Below, piece by piece: positions 48,257 to 57,839 of a stretch of 64,000 bases of DNA. The position numbers were made by a program, and so were the translations under genes. The stretch covers positions 186,001-250,000 of the forward strand of contig NZ_NWTI01000003.1 of the NCBI RefSeq assembly GCF_002531575.1, in the 5' to 3' direction. Source of the stretch: Bradyrhizobium sp. Y36. GTDB taxonomy: Bacteria; Pseudomonadota; Alphaproteobacteria; Rhizobiales; Xanthobacteraceae. Numbering within the stretch: the stretch's first letter is position 1; every line of letters begins with the position of its first letter. Below the pieces are notes generated by a model, which made no database searches, was not told the origin of the DNA, and saw nothing but the letters and a program-made list of their open reading frames with translations.

Positions 48257-49337
48257 GGCCCACCTCGCGAAAATCGAGCTTGAACCCGACGCAAGGATCG
48301 AACGCGCCGACCAGTGCGCGAACCGCGTCCCGGCCGCGCCGACCAGCCGCCAGCATCGCGCCCTTGAGGCTCCTGACCAGCGGACCGCGGGCATGGAAAT
48401 TCCATTCGGTCGGCGCCAGGAACTCAAAATTGACGATGCGATTTTCCTCGTCAAGCACGATGGCATGGTACAGTCGGCCCCGTGCACATTCGACGGCGGC
48501 GGCTCCCTTGCCCGCGCCGAGCCGATAGGTCGCGACGACGTTGTCGTCGAGAACATCGTCACCGCGATCGAGCCAGGCGCAGAGCCGCGCGATCTCGGCG
48601 ATGCGCGCCGCGAGGCGCGCGGCCGGATCCGCGGCCGGCAAGGCCGGACCGCGCCGCGCCCACCGCGCCCAGACACCGGTCTCCGGAACCTCACCGCGAA
48701 GTTCCGGCGCGTCGGAATAGGCAGCCCCGCCCGCAAGCAGACGCGTGATGACGTCGAGATCGTCAGCCACCGTCAGGAAGGATTGCTCGACCGACGGTGG
48801 CGACAAGCCCTCCCCCTCGCAGCTTTCGACATGGGCCGCGAGCACGCTGCCCGGCGCGAGAGCCTGGCCTTCGCCGGCAATCCCGAGCGCTGCGAGCGCG
48901 GCCTTGATCTGTGCCACGGCCTCGCGCCGCAAGGTCTCCGACACGCCTTCGCTGGCGCCGCCGAGAACGGTGGTCGCCTGCATCATGGCGCGGACGGCCG
49001 CAGCGCTCGCACCGTCGAGCGCGAGCCGGCCTACGAACAGGCTGCGCAGCAGTTCCGTCAGCCGCTCCGCAACGACCGCCGTGAGGCGACAGCGCGCCAT
49101 CGCGGGTGCCGCCTGCTGGCCGTGCGCGGCCTCGATCGCCGACAGGAACGCCACCTGATGCGCCACCGAGCAGAGCGAGAACAGCCGCGGCAGCACCGGA
49201 AGCAGCGACGCGGCCGGCTTCCCGGTGAACAGCCGCGTCAGCGGCGGCCGGCTGCGCGGCTGGATCGCGACATCGGCGATCACGCCGCCGTCAAGCCACA
49301 CCGTAATGTCGATCTCATTGCGGAAGGCCAGGCTCAT
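48249..49337 (-). CDS. hupK: HupK, hydrogenase maturation protein
   Basis: A 362-residue protein with a partial resemblance to hydrogenase large subunits: the end has EWNFHARGPLVRSLKG and FDPCVGF, recalling the C-terminal DPC motif. HupK is thought to be a scaffold or chaperone in cofactor insertion, typical of aerobic hydrogenases. It overlaps hupJ (ATGA) and hypA. No signal peptide is visible. Confidence 0.87.
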   Translation of the reverse strand: MSLAFRNEIDITVWLDGGVIADVAIQPRSRPPLTRLFTGKPAASLLPVLPRLFSLCSVAHQVAFLSAIEAAHGQQAAPAMARCRLTAVVAERLTELLRSLFVGRLALDGASAAAVRAMMQATTVLGGASEGVSETLRREAVAQIKAALAALGIAGEGQALAPGSVLAAHVESCEGEGLSPPSVEQSFLTVADDLDVITRLLAGGAAYSDAPELRGEVPETGVWARWARRGPALPAADPAARLAARIAEIARLCAWLDRGDDVLDDNVVATYRLGAGKGAAAVECARGRLYHAIVLDEENRIVNFEFLAPTEWNFHARGPLVRSLKGAMLAAGRRGRDAVRALVGAFDPCVGFKLDFREVGHA

Positions 49338-49840
49338 TCGCGCCGCTCCGTCAGGGTGCCGCGCAGGAAGCTACGCCGATCGATCGGGGTTGTCGCGGGC
49401 TCGCGGCGGCGAACCGCCTCTTCGCTCTCGGCCGGCAACATCAGCTCGGCAAGCGCGGCTTCGGCCGTTGCCCGCGCCCCCGCCATGTCGGCGAACTCGA
49501 ACATCGGCGAGAACAGCGAGCAGCTTGCGATCCTGCCCATCTGGCCGATCTCGCTCTGGCTGAACTCGATGTCGCCCGCGGGAAAACGGATTCGCAGGCT
49601 CGCGCCGGATGTCTCCCGCGCCGCGCTCGCCGGCATCACCACATTCATGAACCATGGCGTCACCATGATGCCGACGATCGTGCCATTGAACCAGCGGAAG
49701 CCGACTGCCTCGACGCCGAGCGCATCGTTGTAGATCGGCAGATCGCGCATCGCGCGGTCGCCGATGCTTCGGTAGCTTTCGGCCAGCAGCTCGCCCCACG
49801 CCACGGCGTCGGCTTCTGGATTGGGCGCGCTCCCCGTCAT
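49334..49840 (-). CDS. hupJ: HupJ, HybE-family hydrogenase chaperone
   Basis: This 168-residue protein contains RDLPIYNDALGVEAVGFRWF and IVGIMVTPWFMNVVMP, the core of the HybE/HupJ family. The C-terminus has RRSFLRGTL. It helps assembly of the large and small subunits. The ATG at 49840 overlaps the hupI stop by four bases; the longer frame upstream has no support. Confidence 0.87.
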   Translation of the reverse strand: MTGSAPNPEADAVAWGELLAESYRSIGDRAMRDLPIYNDALGVEAVGFRWFNGTIVGIMVTPWFMNVVMPASAARETSGASLRIRFPAGDIEFSQSEIGQMGRIASCSLFSPMFEFADMAGARATAEAALAELMLPAESEEAVRRREPATTPIDRRSFLRGTLTERRE

Positions 49841-50046
49841 GCTTCGATCGCCATGAATTTTGATTTTGGCGCATCGCAGTTCGGGCAGTGCCACTCCTCA
49901 GGCAACGCCGCGAACGGCGTGCCGGGCGCGATCTGCGCGACCTCGTCGCCGTCGGCGGGATCGTAGACCGTCCAGCAGATGCCGCATTCCAGCCGCGTGG
50001 CCTCGGTGACGTCCTGACGCACGCCAAAATTCTCGAAGGCGCTCAT
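49837..50046 (-). CDS. hupI: HupI, rubredoxin
   Basis: A 69-residue rubredoxin with two iron-binding Cys pairs, [12 protein letters not shown] and [13 protein letters not shown]. Rubredoxins of hup operons (HupI/HoxR) help assembly or protect the enzyme's iron-sulfur clusters in the presence of oxygen. Overlaps its neighbours by four bases on each side. Confidence 0.93.
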   Translation of the reverse strand: MSAFENFGVRQDVTEATRLECGICWTVYDPADGDEVAQIAPGTPFAALPEEWHCPNCDAPKSKFMAIEA

Positions 50047-50906
50047 CTGAAATAGGCCTCGATGATCTCCTGCAGCCGCTCGGCGGAATCCTCGAAATCC
50101 TCATCCGCAGCGAGCGCAACGGTCGGCACGCCGCCGACCTCGAGCGTATCGAGGATGATGGTGTCCATGGCATTGAAGAACTGCACCGACCAGACATTGC
50201 GGATGCCCGTGGACAGCACCCGGCAGGTGCCGTAGCCGCGCGACACCAGCTGGATCGGTCCGTTGCGGATCGTGTCCTGCAGGAAGCTCATGTCGACAGG
50301 GCTCATCGGCAGCAGCGTGAAATTGATGATCTGCGAGCGGATACCCGGCCGCCAAACCAGCGCGCGCTCGCGGATTTCGGCGAGCACCGGCAGCACGTTC
50401 ATGGCGCCCTCCGGCACCTCGCCAATCTCGAAATCGGCAGACGTCAGATCGGCGGCCGCCCGCTTGACGATCTCCGGGACGGCGCCGATCTCGAGATATT
50501 CGGACGTGGCATCGGTTTCGAGCCGCACGCGCCAGATCCCGGCCAGCACCGATTCCTGGATCTGGGCCAGCGACCCGTCGGGCAACGCGACGACGCCGCC
50601 GACTTCGCCTTCGCCGAGCACGTCGGCGATGAGCTTGCTTTCGAGCTCGTTGAGATTGGCAAGCCGGAGCAGCTGTGTCGGCGCATCCGCCTTCTGGCCC
50701 GCGATGGCCTCGGCGATCTGCGAGAGCAGCGCCACGGCGTTCGGGCAGCTCTTGGCAAGCTCGGCGCTGTCGAGCGTTGCAAGCTTTGCCAGTGCGCCGG
50801 CCGCCGTCAGGCTGCCTTTCGACGCATTGAGACTCTCCTCGCCGATCGGAAACACGCTGACCGGTTGTTCGGCGCCTTCGGGCGCATCCCAGAATCCGAC
50901 CTTCAT
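50043..50906 (-). CDS. hupH: HupH, hydrogenase expression/assembly protein
   Basis: The 287-residue HupH/HyaF-family protein has DADVS-like acidic segments, [20 protein letters not shown] and [20 protein letters not shown], which are typical of HupH. It takes part in maturation of the small subunit. It overlaps hupG and hupI by four bases each. No membrane segment is visible. Confidence 0.88.
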   Translation of the reverse strand: MKVGFWDAPEGAEQPVSVFPIGEESLNASKGSLTAAGALAKLATLDSAELAKSCPNAVALLSQIAEAIAGQKADAPTQLLRLANLNELESKLIADVLGEGEVGGVVALPDGSLAQIQESVLAGIWRVRLETDATSEYLEIGAVPEIVKRAAADLTSADFEIGEVPEGAMNVLPVLAEIRERALVWRPGIRSQIINFTLLPMSPVDMSFLQDTIRNGPIQLVSRGYGTCRVLSTGIRNVWSVQFFNAMDTIILDTLEVGGVPTVALAADEDFEDSAERLQEIIEAYFR

Positions 50907-51349
50907 AGCTCGGCCCCTTGCGCGCGATGCTGCGGAACGATGGTGACGGCGACCGCGGCGGTCTGCCCGCGCGGCCGGTCGATCAGCTTCGTGATGCGGT
51001 CGATATAGACCGACCAGTCCTGGATCTTGGCGATCAGGCCGAGGGTCTCGCCCTTGGCCACGAGGATCAGCGTCGGCTGCACCCGCACGCCGAAGCGCTG
51101 GCCGAGCGCGCTCTCGTCGCCGCGGGCGATGATCGCGCCGCGCAGCCGGCCATTGAACGCGGTGACCAATTCCGGCAGCACCACGGCGACGTCGATCGCC
51201 TCCGGGAAACGGTTGGGATCGCCTGCCGACAGCAGCACCGCGATTGCGCCGGCCTCGTCGGCCGCAGCGAGAAAATGATCGACCGTGGCGGCATCGACCT
51301 CGGGCAGGCCATACCGCGTCAGATCCTGCTTCCCCACCTGGAATTCCAT
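50903..51349 (-). CDS. hupG: HupG, thioredoxin-like small-subunit chaperone
   Basis: The 148-residue protein has a thioredoxin-like fold without the CxxC active site ([20 protein letters not shown]), as in HupG/HyaE. Such proteins chaperone the Tat-exported small subunit before export. A GGGGAGG site precedes the ATG. A sigma-54 promoter and an FNR-like box lie just upstream, so this gene starts a separate transcript inside the hup locus. Confidence 0.87.
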   Translation of the reverse strand: MEFQVGKQDLTRYGLPEVDAATVDHFLAAADEAGAIAVLLSAGDPNRFPEAIDVAVVLPELVTAFNGRLRGAIIARGDESALGQRFGVRVQPTLILVAKGETLGLIAKIQDWSVYIDRITKLIDRPRGQTAAVAVTIVPQHRAQGAEL

Positions 51350-51393
51350 CAGACCTCCCCTGACAAGCTTATGATTTTGCTCGGCATAGGATT

Positions 51394-51409
51394 AGCAAGG
51401 CACATGCCA
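51394..51409 (-). promoter_or_regulatory. Sigma-54 promoter upstream of hupG
   Basis: On the minus strand, TGGCATGTGCCTTGCT has GG and GC separated by ten bases, the -24/-12 spacing. The predicted start lies near 51382, about 34 bases before the hupG ATG, matching the layout at hupS. HoxA, encoded in this locus, is the natural activator. Confidence 0.75.
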
Positions 51410-51441
51410 GGATATTCCAGCAATATTCACCGGCTATCTAA

Positions 51442-51455
51442 TTGATTTAAATCAG
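51442..51455. promoter_or_regulatory. FNR/FixK-like box upstream of hupG
   Basis: TTGATTTAAATCAG matches the FNR/FixK consensus TTGAT-N4-ATCAA except for the last base. It lies in an AT-rich stretch between hupF and hupG, 33 bases upstream of the sigma-54 element. It could give oxygen control of hupGHIJK-hyp expression. Confidence 0.6.
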
Positions 51456-51618
51456 TGATTTTTCAGCCTCCGGGAGCGCTGCATCCATCAATGATAAGAC
51501 ACTTTCCAATCGATGTGGAAGTTATCTTTGCAGATAGAAAGATGACTTCCAGGCCAGCCGACAGCCCCCGAGGCCGATCAGGCGGCGGGCGCGGCGATCG
51601 AGGCTGCGGGAGCTTCGT

Positions 51619-51915
51619 CTATTCGGACCGAAGGTGTGCAGGGAGTTGCGGCTCGCGGTCGATCAGATCGGCGAAGAAGCGGTCGCAATCCTCGCCATCG
51701 AGCGCAGCGCCAAGCCCGTCGATCGCAGCACCAATCAACCGCGCCTCGTCCTCGTCCAGGAGCCGGATCGCGGTATCGATATAGACGAGCACGTGGGCGC
51801 CGACCGGCGGGTTGGAGAGCAGCAGCATGGAGACGCGGCGCTGCTCGCCGCGAAATTCGCACAGCGCGGACATTCCGTCAGTCTCGACGATCGTCATCGG
51901 CAAGCCGAGGCACAT
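51619..51915 (-). CDS. hupF: HupF, HypC-like hydrogenase chaperone
   Basis: A 98-residue HypC/HupF-family protein starting MCLGLPMTIVE with the key Cys2, and with NPPVGAHVLVYIDTAIRLLD. The C-terminus is longer than HypC. HupF acts as chaperone of HupL during maturation in oxygen. It lies 26 bases after hupD and is the last gene of the hupSLCDF unit. Confidence 0.91.
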   Translation of the reverse strand: MCLGLPMTIVETDGMSALCEFRGEQRRVSMLLLSNPPVGAHVLVYIDTAIRLLDEDEARLIGAAIDGLGAALDGEDCDRFFADLIDREPQLPAHLRSE

Positions 51916-51941
51916 CGTGCTTTCTCCAATGGGCCGGCCGG

Positions 51942-52520
51942 TCAGGCCGGCCGCATCTCGTAATTGGCGTGGTCGATGTCATTGGCGAGCAACCGATCGG
52001 TGTCCGCCAACGGCGCGCTGCGGCGGCTCACCGTCACGCCCCACTCGGCCAAAACCCGGCAGGCAAGATCGATCGCGGGCGCGATCTGGTCGCGCACCGG
52101 CGACGTCAGCGGCCCGCCCCAGTCTTCGAGATCGAGCGGCTGGCAACCAATCAGCGCGAGATGCTTCGGACATCGGCCGAGCAGATCGGCTGCGCTGATC
52201 ACTTCCTGGAAACCGGTCTGGTGCAGGCTCATCTTCTTGGCGCCGGTGAAGCGCGGCACCTCGTCGTCGCGCACCAGCTTCAACTCTCCGGGCGCGAGGC
52301 CATAATCAATGGCGTCGAACACGATCAGGCGGTCGGCCTCTTCCAGATAGTTCACGAGGTAGAGTCCCTGCGTGCCGCCGTCGAGGATGGTGACGTTGTC
52401 GGGCACGGCGTAGCGGCGGTGGAACTCTTCCACCACGCGCACGCCGAAGCCCTCGTCGGCCCACAGGATGTTGCCGATGCCGAGCACCAGGATGCGGTCG
52501 TCTTGCGAAGATGTCGGCAT
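51942..52520 (-). CDS. hupD: HupD, hydrogenase maturation endopeptidase
   Basis: A 192-residue protease of the HyaD/HupD type: ILVLGIGNILWADEGFGVRV at the N-terminus carries the conserved nickel-binding Glu/Asp region, and LIVFDAIDYGLAPGEL follows. It removes the C-terminal 15-residue tail of HupL after nickel insertion. It follows hupC by 17 bases. Confidence 0.92.
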   Translation of the reverse strand: MPTSSQDDRILVLGIGNILWADEGFGVRVVEEFHRRYAVPDNVTILDGGTQGLYLVNYLEEADRLIVFDAIDYGLAPGELKLVRDDEVPRFTGAKKMSLHQTGFQEVISAADLLGRCPKHLALIGCQPLDLEDWGGPLTSPVRDQIAPAIDLACRVLAEWGVTVSRRSAPLADTDRLLANDIDHANYEMRPA

Positions 52521-52537
52521 CGGTCACGTTCCCGTTT

Positions 52538-53281
52538 TCAATCGCGGAATTGCCGCTCGCCGGAGATCATCGAGGAGATGATGCTCTGGCGTGACATGAT
52601 GTCTTCGCGGATCGCCGCGTAGATGTGCACCATCACGAACGCCACCAGCGCCCACATGCCGAGATGATGCCAGGTGTGAACGTCCTGGCTGTTCGGCCAG
52701 ATCGCGAACACCCAGCCGAACAGCTTGTGCTGCCAGCTGTCGATCCCCTGGCCTTCCGAATAGAGCGCGAAGCCGGTGACGATCATGAAGGCCACGAACA
52801 GGGTGAAGCCCGTGAACATCGCCGTCTGCGCCAACGGGTTGTGGCCGACATACATCTTCGGCTCGCGCTCCAGGAACGCGTACCAGCGGATCTCGTGCAG
52901 CACTTCCTTCCAGAACCGCTTGCGGTGAACCGGGATGTAGAAGATCTGCCGGGAGTGGTGGTTGCCGACGAAGGCCCACAGGATGCGCGTGAGGAAGAAC
53001 ACCGCGAGCACCTGTCCGGCGGCGAAATGGGCGAAGCGGATGTAGCCCATCACGAAGTTGTCGGACGCCTCGCCCGCGACCGTCGGCAGCGGCGCTCCGA
53101 TCAGATAGCCGGTCACCATCAGCACGAGAATCGCGAACGCATTCACCCAGTGGCAGATCCGCACCGGCGCTTCGTAGACATAGACGGTGGGCCGACCCAC
53201 CGCGCGTTCTCCGGACGCATCCGCTGCGATCACCGCAAGATCCGGCCTGCCGTCCGAGCCGGGAGCAATGGCATCCATCAT
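52538..53281 (-). CDS. hupC: HupC, cytochrome b subunit
   Basis: The 247-residue integral membrane protein has four hydrophobic segments and the heme-binding His pattern of HupC/HyaC (VRICHWVNAFAILVLMVTGY and HTWHHLGMWALVAFVMVHIY). It anchors HupSL and passes electrons to quinone. It starts nine bases after hupL. An N-terminal extension of about 30 residues precedes the first helix. Confidence 0.92.
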   Translation of the reverse strand: MMDAIAPGSDGRPDLAVIAADASGERAVGRPTVYVYEAPVRICHWVNAFAILVLMVTGYLIGAPLPTVAGEASDNFVMGYIRFAHFAAGQVLAVFFLTRILWAFVGNHHSRQIFYIPVHRKRFWKEVLHEIRWYAFLEREPKMYVGHNPLAQTAMFTGFTLFVAFMIVTGFALYSEGQGIDSWQHKLFGWVFAIWPNSQDVHTWHHLGMWALVAFVMVHIYAAIREDIMSRQSIISSMISGERQFRD

Positions 53282-53290
53282 GGTGGCCTC

Positions 53291-55081
53291 CTACCTGACC
53301 TTGACCTTGGCGAGCTCCTGACCGTCCGGACTCATGACGTGAGTCGAACAGGCCAGGCACGGATCGAAGGAATGGATCGTGCGCAGGATCTCCAGCGGCT
53401 GCTCGGGATTGACCATCGGCGTGTTCATCAACGACGCCTCGAAGGCACCGATGTTGCCCTTGGGATCCCTGGGCGAGCCGTTCCAGGTGGTCGGCACCAC
53501 GCACTGGTAATTGTCGATCTTGGTGTCCTTGATCTTGATCCAGTGCGCGAGCGCGCCGCGCGGCGCCTCGGTGAAGCCGACGCCCTTGGCTTCCTTGGGC
53601 CAGCTCTCCGGCTTCCACTTGTCGACATTGGCGGTCGAGGAGTCGCCGGCCTTGATGTTGGCGACGAGCTTGTCCTGGAAGTAGCGCATCTGGCGTCCGG
53701 CCCAGACCGACTCGAGTGCGCGCGCCGCGGTGCGGCCGAGCGTCGAGAACAGCGCCGAGGTCGGCAGGTTCAGATCCTTCAGGAACTTGTCGACGGGGTC
53801 CTTGAACTCCGCCTTGTTCTGGGCGTAGCCGACGATCCAGCGCGCCAGCGGACCGACCTCCATGGCGTGCCCTCTCCAGCGCGGCGCCTTGATCCAGGAA
53901 TATTTGCCGGCTTCGTCGAGCTGCTCGATCGCGGTCTTGGTGCCCTTGGCATTGGCGCCCAGCACGTAATTCGGCTCGGTGATGCCGTCCCAGGGGTGCA
54001 GGCCCTTGGTCTCGTCAGGATATTTGTACCAGGAGTGGACCACGAACTCCTGGATCTCGTCCGGGTTGGTGTGATCGACTGGAAACACCTCGGACAGATT
54101 GCCGTTGATGATCGCCCCTTGCGGCAGCTTCAGGCTCTTCGCGGAATAGTCGTTGGCATGCTCGGGCACGTCGCCATAGGCAAGCACGCTCGTGCTCGAC
54201 AGGCCGCCGCCATAGAGCCAGTCCTTGTAGAACGAGCCGATCGCCGCGACGTCGGGCAGATAGACCATCTCGTTGAACTCGATCAGCCGGTCGATGATCG
54301 AGGAGATCAGGTTCAACCGCTCGATGTTGATGGCGCCGACGGCCCCGGTGCCGTCGACATTGATCGGACAGGGCACGCCGCCGACCAGCCAGTTCGGATG
54401 CGGATTCTTGCCGCCGAAGATGGTGTGGATCTTGACGATCTCCTTCTGGAAATCGAGCGCTTCGAGATAGTGCGCCACCGCCATCAGGTTGGCCTCGGGC
54501 GGCAGCCTGTAGGCCTTGCTGCCCCAATAGCCATTCTTGAACGGTCCGAGCTGCCCGGACTCGACGAATTTCTTCAGCCGGGTCTGCAGATCCTTGAAAT
54601 AGCCCGGTGACGACAGCGGCCAGCTCGAGATCGACTGCGCCAGCGTCGAGGTCGCACGCGGATCGGCCGAGAGCGCCGAGACCACGTCCACCCAGTCCAG
54701 CGCATGCAGATGGTAGAAATGCACGACGTGGTCATGCACCTGCAAGGCAAGCTGCATCAGATTGCGGATCGAATTGGCGTTCTCGGGAATGGTGATTCCG
54801 AGCGCGTTCTCCACCGCGCGCACCGACGTCAGCGCGTGCGTGCCGGTGCAGACGCCGCAGATCCGCTCGGTGAACGCCCAGGCGTCGCGCGGATCGCGGT
54901 TCTTCAGGATGACCTCGATGCCGCGCCACATCGTGCCGGTCGAGACCGCGTTGCGGATGACGTTGTCGGCGTCGACATTGACCTCGACCCGCATGTGACC
55001 CTCGATGCGGGTCACGGGATCGACGACGATGCGCTTGCCGGAATTGTCGAGATTGAAGCCGTTGGGAGTCTGGATGCCCAT
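53291..55081 (-). CDS. hupL: HupL, uptake [NiFe]-hydrogenase large subunit
   Basis: The 596-residue large subunit has N-terminal nickel ligands Cys75 and Cys78 in [10 protein letters not shown] and C-terminal Cys575 and Cys578 in DPCLACSTH, followed by a 15-residue tail removed by HupD after His581. The N-terminal segment [11 protein letters not shown] is a family signature. It catalyses H2 oxidation at the NiFe site, in the periplasm with HupS. It follows hupS by 29 bases. Confidence 0.97.
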   Translation of the reverse strand: MGIQTPNGFNLDNSGKRIVVDPVTRIEGHMRVEVNVDADNVIRNAVSTGTMWRGIEVILKNRDPRDAWAFTERICGVCTGTHALTSVRAVENALGITIPENANSIRNLMQLALQVHDHVVHFYHLHALDWVDVVSALSADPRATSTLAQSISSWPLSSPGYFKDLQTRLKKFVESGQLGPFKNGYWGSKAYRLPPEANLMAVAHYLEALDFQKEIVKIHTIFGGKNPHPNWLVGGVPCPINVDGTGAVGAINIERLNLISSIIDRLIEFNEMVYLPDVAAIGSFYKDWLYGGGLSSTSVLAYGDVPEHANDYSAKSLKLPQGAIINGNLSEVFPVDHTNPDEIQEFVVHSWYKYPDETKGLHPWDGITEPNYVLGANAKGTKTAIEQLDEAGKYSWIKAPRWRGHAMEVGPLARWIVGYAQNKAEFKDPVDKFLKDLNLPTSALFSTLGRTAARALESVWAGRQMRYFQDKLVANIKAGDSSTANVDKWKPESWPKEAKGVGFTEAPRGALAHWIKIKDTKIDNYQCVVPTTWNGSPRDPKGNIGAFEASLMNTPMVNPEQPLEILRTIHSFDPCLACSTHVMSPDGQELAKVKVR

Positions 55082-55110
55082 GGTTGCCCTACCCTAGTCT
55101 GTCGCTTTGT

Positions 55111-56202
55111 TCAGCTGTTGTGATCGACGTCTTCGCGCTTCGACGCGAGCCGCTTCACCGCCGTCACGGCCGCATGTGCGGCCACCGCGGCGCCGACCGC
55201 GCCGGCTGCCGCCATGCCGATCTGATCGGCGTTCTTCTCGATGCCGAACTGCTTGATGGTGGTGAGACGGTCGTAGAACGAGCCCTTGTCCCAGAAGCCG
55301 TCCTCCGAGCAGCCGATGCAGCCATGACCGGACTGGATCGGGAACGAGACGCCGCCGTTCCAGCGCACGGTCGAGCAGGCGTTGTAGGTGGTCGGGCCCT
55401 TGCAGCCCATCTTGTAGAGGCAATAGCCCTTGCGCGCGGCTTCGTCGTCCCATTCCTCGACGAACTGGCCGGCGTCGAAATGCGGCCGCCGGTAGCATTT
55501 GTCGTGAATGCGCTGCGAGTAGAACATCTTTGGCCGGCCCTGGCGGTCGAGCTCGGGCAGCTTGCCGAAGGTGGTGATGAAGGTGACGACGCCGGTCATC
55601 ACCTCGGCGATCGGGGGGCATCCCGGCACCTTGATGATGGGCTTGTTGGTGATCACCTTGTCGATCGGGGTTGCCTGCGTCGGATTGGGCTTGGCCGCCT
55701 GCACGCAGCCCCAGGACGCGCAGGCGCCCCAGGCGATGATCGCCATCGCGTCCTCGGCCATCATCTTCAGCTTCTCGACGAAGGGCTTGCCGCCGTCGAT
55801 GCAGAACATGCCGCCCTCGTTCAGCGGCGGATTGCCTTCCACGGCGAGGATGTACTGACCTTTGTGCTTGGCGCGGGTCTCCTCGAGAATCGCTTCCGCC
55901 TGATGGCCCGCCGCCGCCATGATGGTGTCGTCATAGTCGAGCGAGATCATCGAGAGCACGGCATCCTTGACCAGCGGATGCGCCGACCGGATGAAGCTCT
56001 CCGAGCAGCAGGTGCATTCGAGCCCGTGCATCCAGATGACGGGCACGCGCGGCTTGGTCTCCAGCGCGTTCGCGATGCGGCTTGCCGCCAGCGGCCCGAG
56101 CCCGAGGCTCGTCGCGGTCAGGCTGCAGAATTTGTGAAAGCTTCGACGCGTGATGCCTTGCCGCCTGATCACGCTGTAAAACGTTTCCGTCGCCGTGCCC
56201 AT
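55111..56202 (-). CDS. hupS: HupS, uptake [NiFe]-hydrogenase small subunit
   Basis: The 363-residue subunit starts with a Tat signal ([13 protein letters not shown]). It has [12 protein letters not shown] for the proximal cluster, later Cys/His ligands for the medial and distal clusters (CYRRPHFD and GCIGCSE), and a C-terminal hydrophobic anchor ([17 protein letters not shown]). The extra cysteines at 63, 65 and 66 match the oxygen-tolerant type of proximal cluster, but this needs a full alignment. A GGGAGGA site precedes the ATG, which is chosen because the Tat motif starts just after it. A sigma-54 promoter lies upstream. Confidence 0.95.
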   Translation of the reverse strand: MGTATETFYSVIRRQGITRRSFHKFCSLTATSLGLGPLAASRIANALETKPRVPVIWMHGLECTCCSESFIRSAHPLVKDAVLSMISLDYDDTIMAAAGHQAEAILEETRAKHKGQYILAVEGNPPLNEGGMFCIDGGKPFVEKLKMMAEDAMAIIAWGACASWGCVQAAKPNPTQATPIDKVITNKPIIKVPGCPPIAEVMTGVVTFITTFGKLPELDRQGRPKMFYSQRIHDKCYRRPHFDAGQFVEEWDDEAARKGYCLYKMGCKGPTTYNACSTVRWNGGVSFPIQSGHGCIGCSEDGFWDKGSFYDRLTTIKQFGIEKNADQIGMAAAGAVGAAVAAHAAVTAVKRLASKREDVDHNS

Positions 56203-56248
56203 GAATCCTCCCGTCTTCGGCTTTGACTTTTCGATGACGCCAAAGACA

Positions 56249-56264
56249 GCAAGAAGCAGGCCAA
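56249..56264 (-). promoter_or_regulatory. Sigma-54 promoter upstream of hupS
   Basis: On the minus strand, TGGCCTGCTTCTTGCT has GG and GC separated by ten bases, the -24/-12 pattern. The predicted start is near 56237, about 35 bases before the hupS ATG. HoxA is the expected activator. No TTGA box was found here. Confidence 0.75.
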
Positions 56265-56399
56265 CAGCTTGGAGCGATTCAAATGTAGAGAGATTCCAGA
56301 ACGTTACGCATTTGAACTGCACTCAGCATGGTGGGCGCAGACGGCAAAAAGAGGAGAAGCGGAAACAAGTCGATTTGCAGCCGGCAACGAAGTTTCCGG

Positions 56400-57839
56400 T
56401 CAGTGCGCGGTGCACACCATGCAGGGATCGAACGAACGCACGATGTGCTGAATCGCAACCGCGCGCGCGCCGGCGTCGCCGACCTCGGTGCCGACCAGCG
56501 CCTGCTCCAGCGGTCCTCCGACGTCGAAGGTATCGCGCGGCGAGAAATTCCAGGTGGTCGGCGCGATGATCTGGTAGCGCGCGATCTTGCCGTCGCGAAC
56601 CGCCATCCAGTGCCCGAGACTGCCGCGCGCGGCCTCGACCAGTCCGACATAGCTCCCGTCGGGCATCTCGCGCGAATTGTGGCAGAACGGCTCCGACAGG
56701 CGGAGCGCGCGCGTCCACTGCTCCATGGCGAGCGCAATGCGCGCGGTCTCGATCAGCCGCGCGATCACGCGGTTGCGGACATTGGTCCCGCTGGCCGACA
56801 CCAGATCCGCAATCACCGCCTGCCCCGCCACCGTCTGGCGCGCGATGGCGCCGACCTCGATCGGCTGGCCGGAGAGCCGCGGCGCCTTGCACCAGCTATA
56901 GGCGGCCGGCTTGTCCGGATCCGGGATCGTGCTGCTGTGGGCCGGATCGACAGAGGAATCCCGCATCCAGGCATGCGAGACGTCCTCCGTTATTTGCGTC
57001 AACGGCAGCGGCTCGATGGCGGCGCGCGGACCGAACAGGCCGCGCGGAAACAGCTCGCCCTCGGTGCCGTGATAGGCGCCGTAGCTCATCATCAGGCCCG
57101 TGCCCTTGCCGAGGCCGCTCAGCGCGAGACTGTCCGCAAGCCGCAGGAAGTGCGCGAAGTCGCCGCCGCGGCCGTCACGCCAGCGATCGAGTTCGTCAGC
57201 GCTGGCAATCGCCAGCACGTTCTCCAGCGAATCCGCGAACACGACACGCTCGAGGAAGCTTCGGAACGCGGTCGTGATCGACAGCAGCCGGACGCGCTCA
57301 CCGAGATCGATCGCCCTTGTGGTGCCACCGGGCTGGAACGCCAGGCTGTGGGGCCATTTCCCGGCGATGATGCCCATGGTTTCGAGCAGCCGTGCACGCG
57401 CCGGCAAGGCGTCGCGTGCCGCGCTGCCGCGGGTCGCGGCAAAGCGCTCGCGCGCCGCGGCGTGCCAGTCATGCGCGGCATAGGCCTCGCGGGCGAAGTC
57501 TGGCATGAAGAAGATGTAGAAATGGGTGAGATGATCGGCGGCGTTCTCCGCGGCGTGCGCGATGTTGGTGGCAAGCAACCCGTTGGGCGCAGCCTCGATC
57601 GCCATGGCGGCACGCAAGGCCGCGGCTGCGGCCACCGATTGCGAGACCGAGCAGATGCCGCAGATCCGCGGCGCCAGCGCCAGCGCGTCGAGCGGCGGGC
57701 GTCCTTCCAGAATCTGCTCGAACCCGCGGTACAGCGGCGCAGTCACCTCGGCACGCATGACGCGTCCGCTCTCGACGTCGAGACGGACTTCGAGATCGCC
57801 CTCGACGCGGTTGAACGGGCCGATCGTGATCCGGGTCAT
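56400..57839 (-). CDS. hupV: HupV, regulatory H2-sensor large subunit
   Basis: The 479-residue protein has Cys60/Cys63 in RICGICSVS and a C-terminal DPCMVCTAH that ends exactly at His479, with no cleavable tail. This is the rule for sensor hydrogenases (HupV/HoxC), which need no protease. The NiFe site detects H2 and signals to HupT. Overlaps hupU by four bases. Confidence 0.94.
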   Translation of the reverse strand: MTRITIGPFNRVEGDLEVRLDVESGRVMRAEVTAPLYRGFEQILEGRPPLDALALAPRICGICSVSQSVAAAAALRAAMAIEAAPNGLLATNIAHAAENAADHLTHFYIFFMPDFAREAYAAHDWHAAARERFAATRGSAARDALPARARLLETMGIIAGKWPHSLAFQPGGTTRAIDLGERVRLLSITTAFRSFLERVVFADSLENVLAIASADELDRWRDGRGGDFAHFLRLADSLALSGLGKGTGLMMSYGAYHGTEGELFPRGLFGPRAAIEPLPLTQITEDVSHAWMRDSSVDPAHSSTIPDPDKPAAYSWCKAPRLSGQPIEVGAIARQTVAGQAVIADLVSASGTNVRNRVIARLIETARIALAMEQWTRALRLSEPFCHNSREMPDGSYVGLVEAARGSLGHWMAVRDGKIARYQIIAPTTWNFSPRDTFDVGGPLEQALVGTEVGDAGARAVAIQHIVRSFDPCMVCTAH

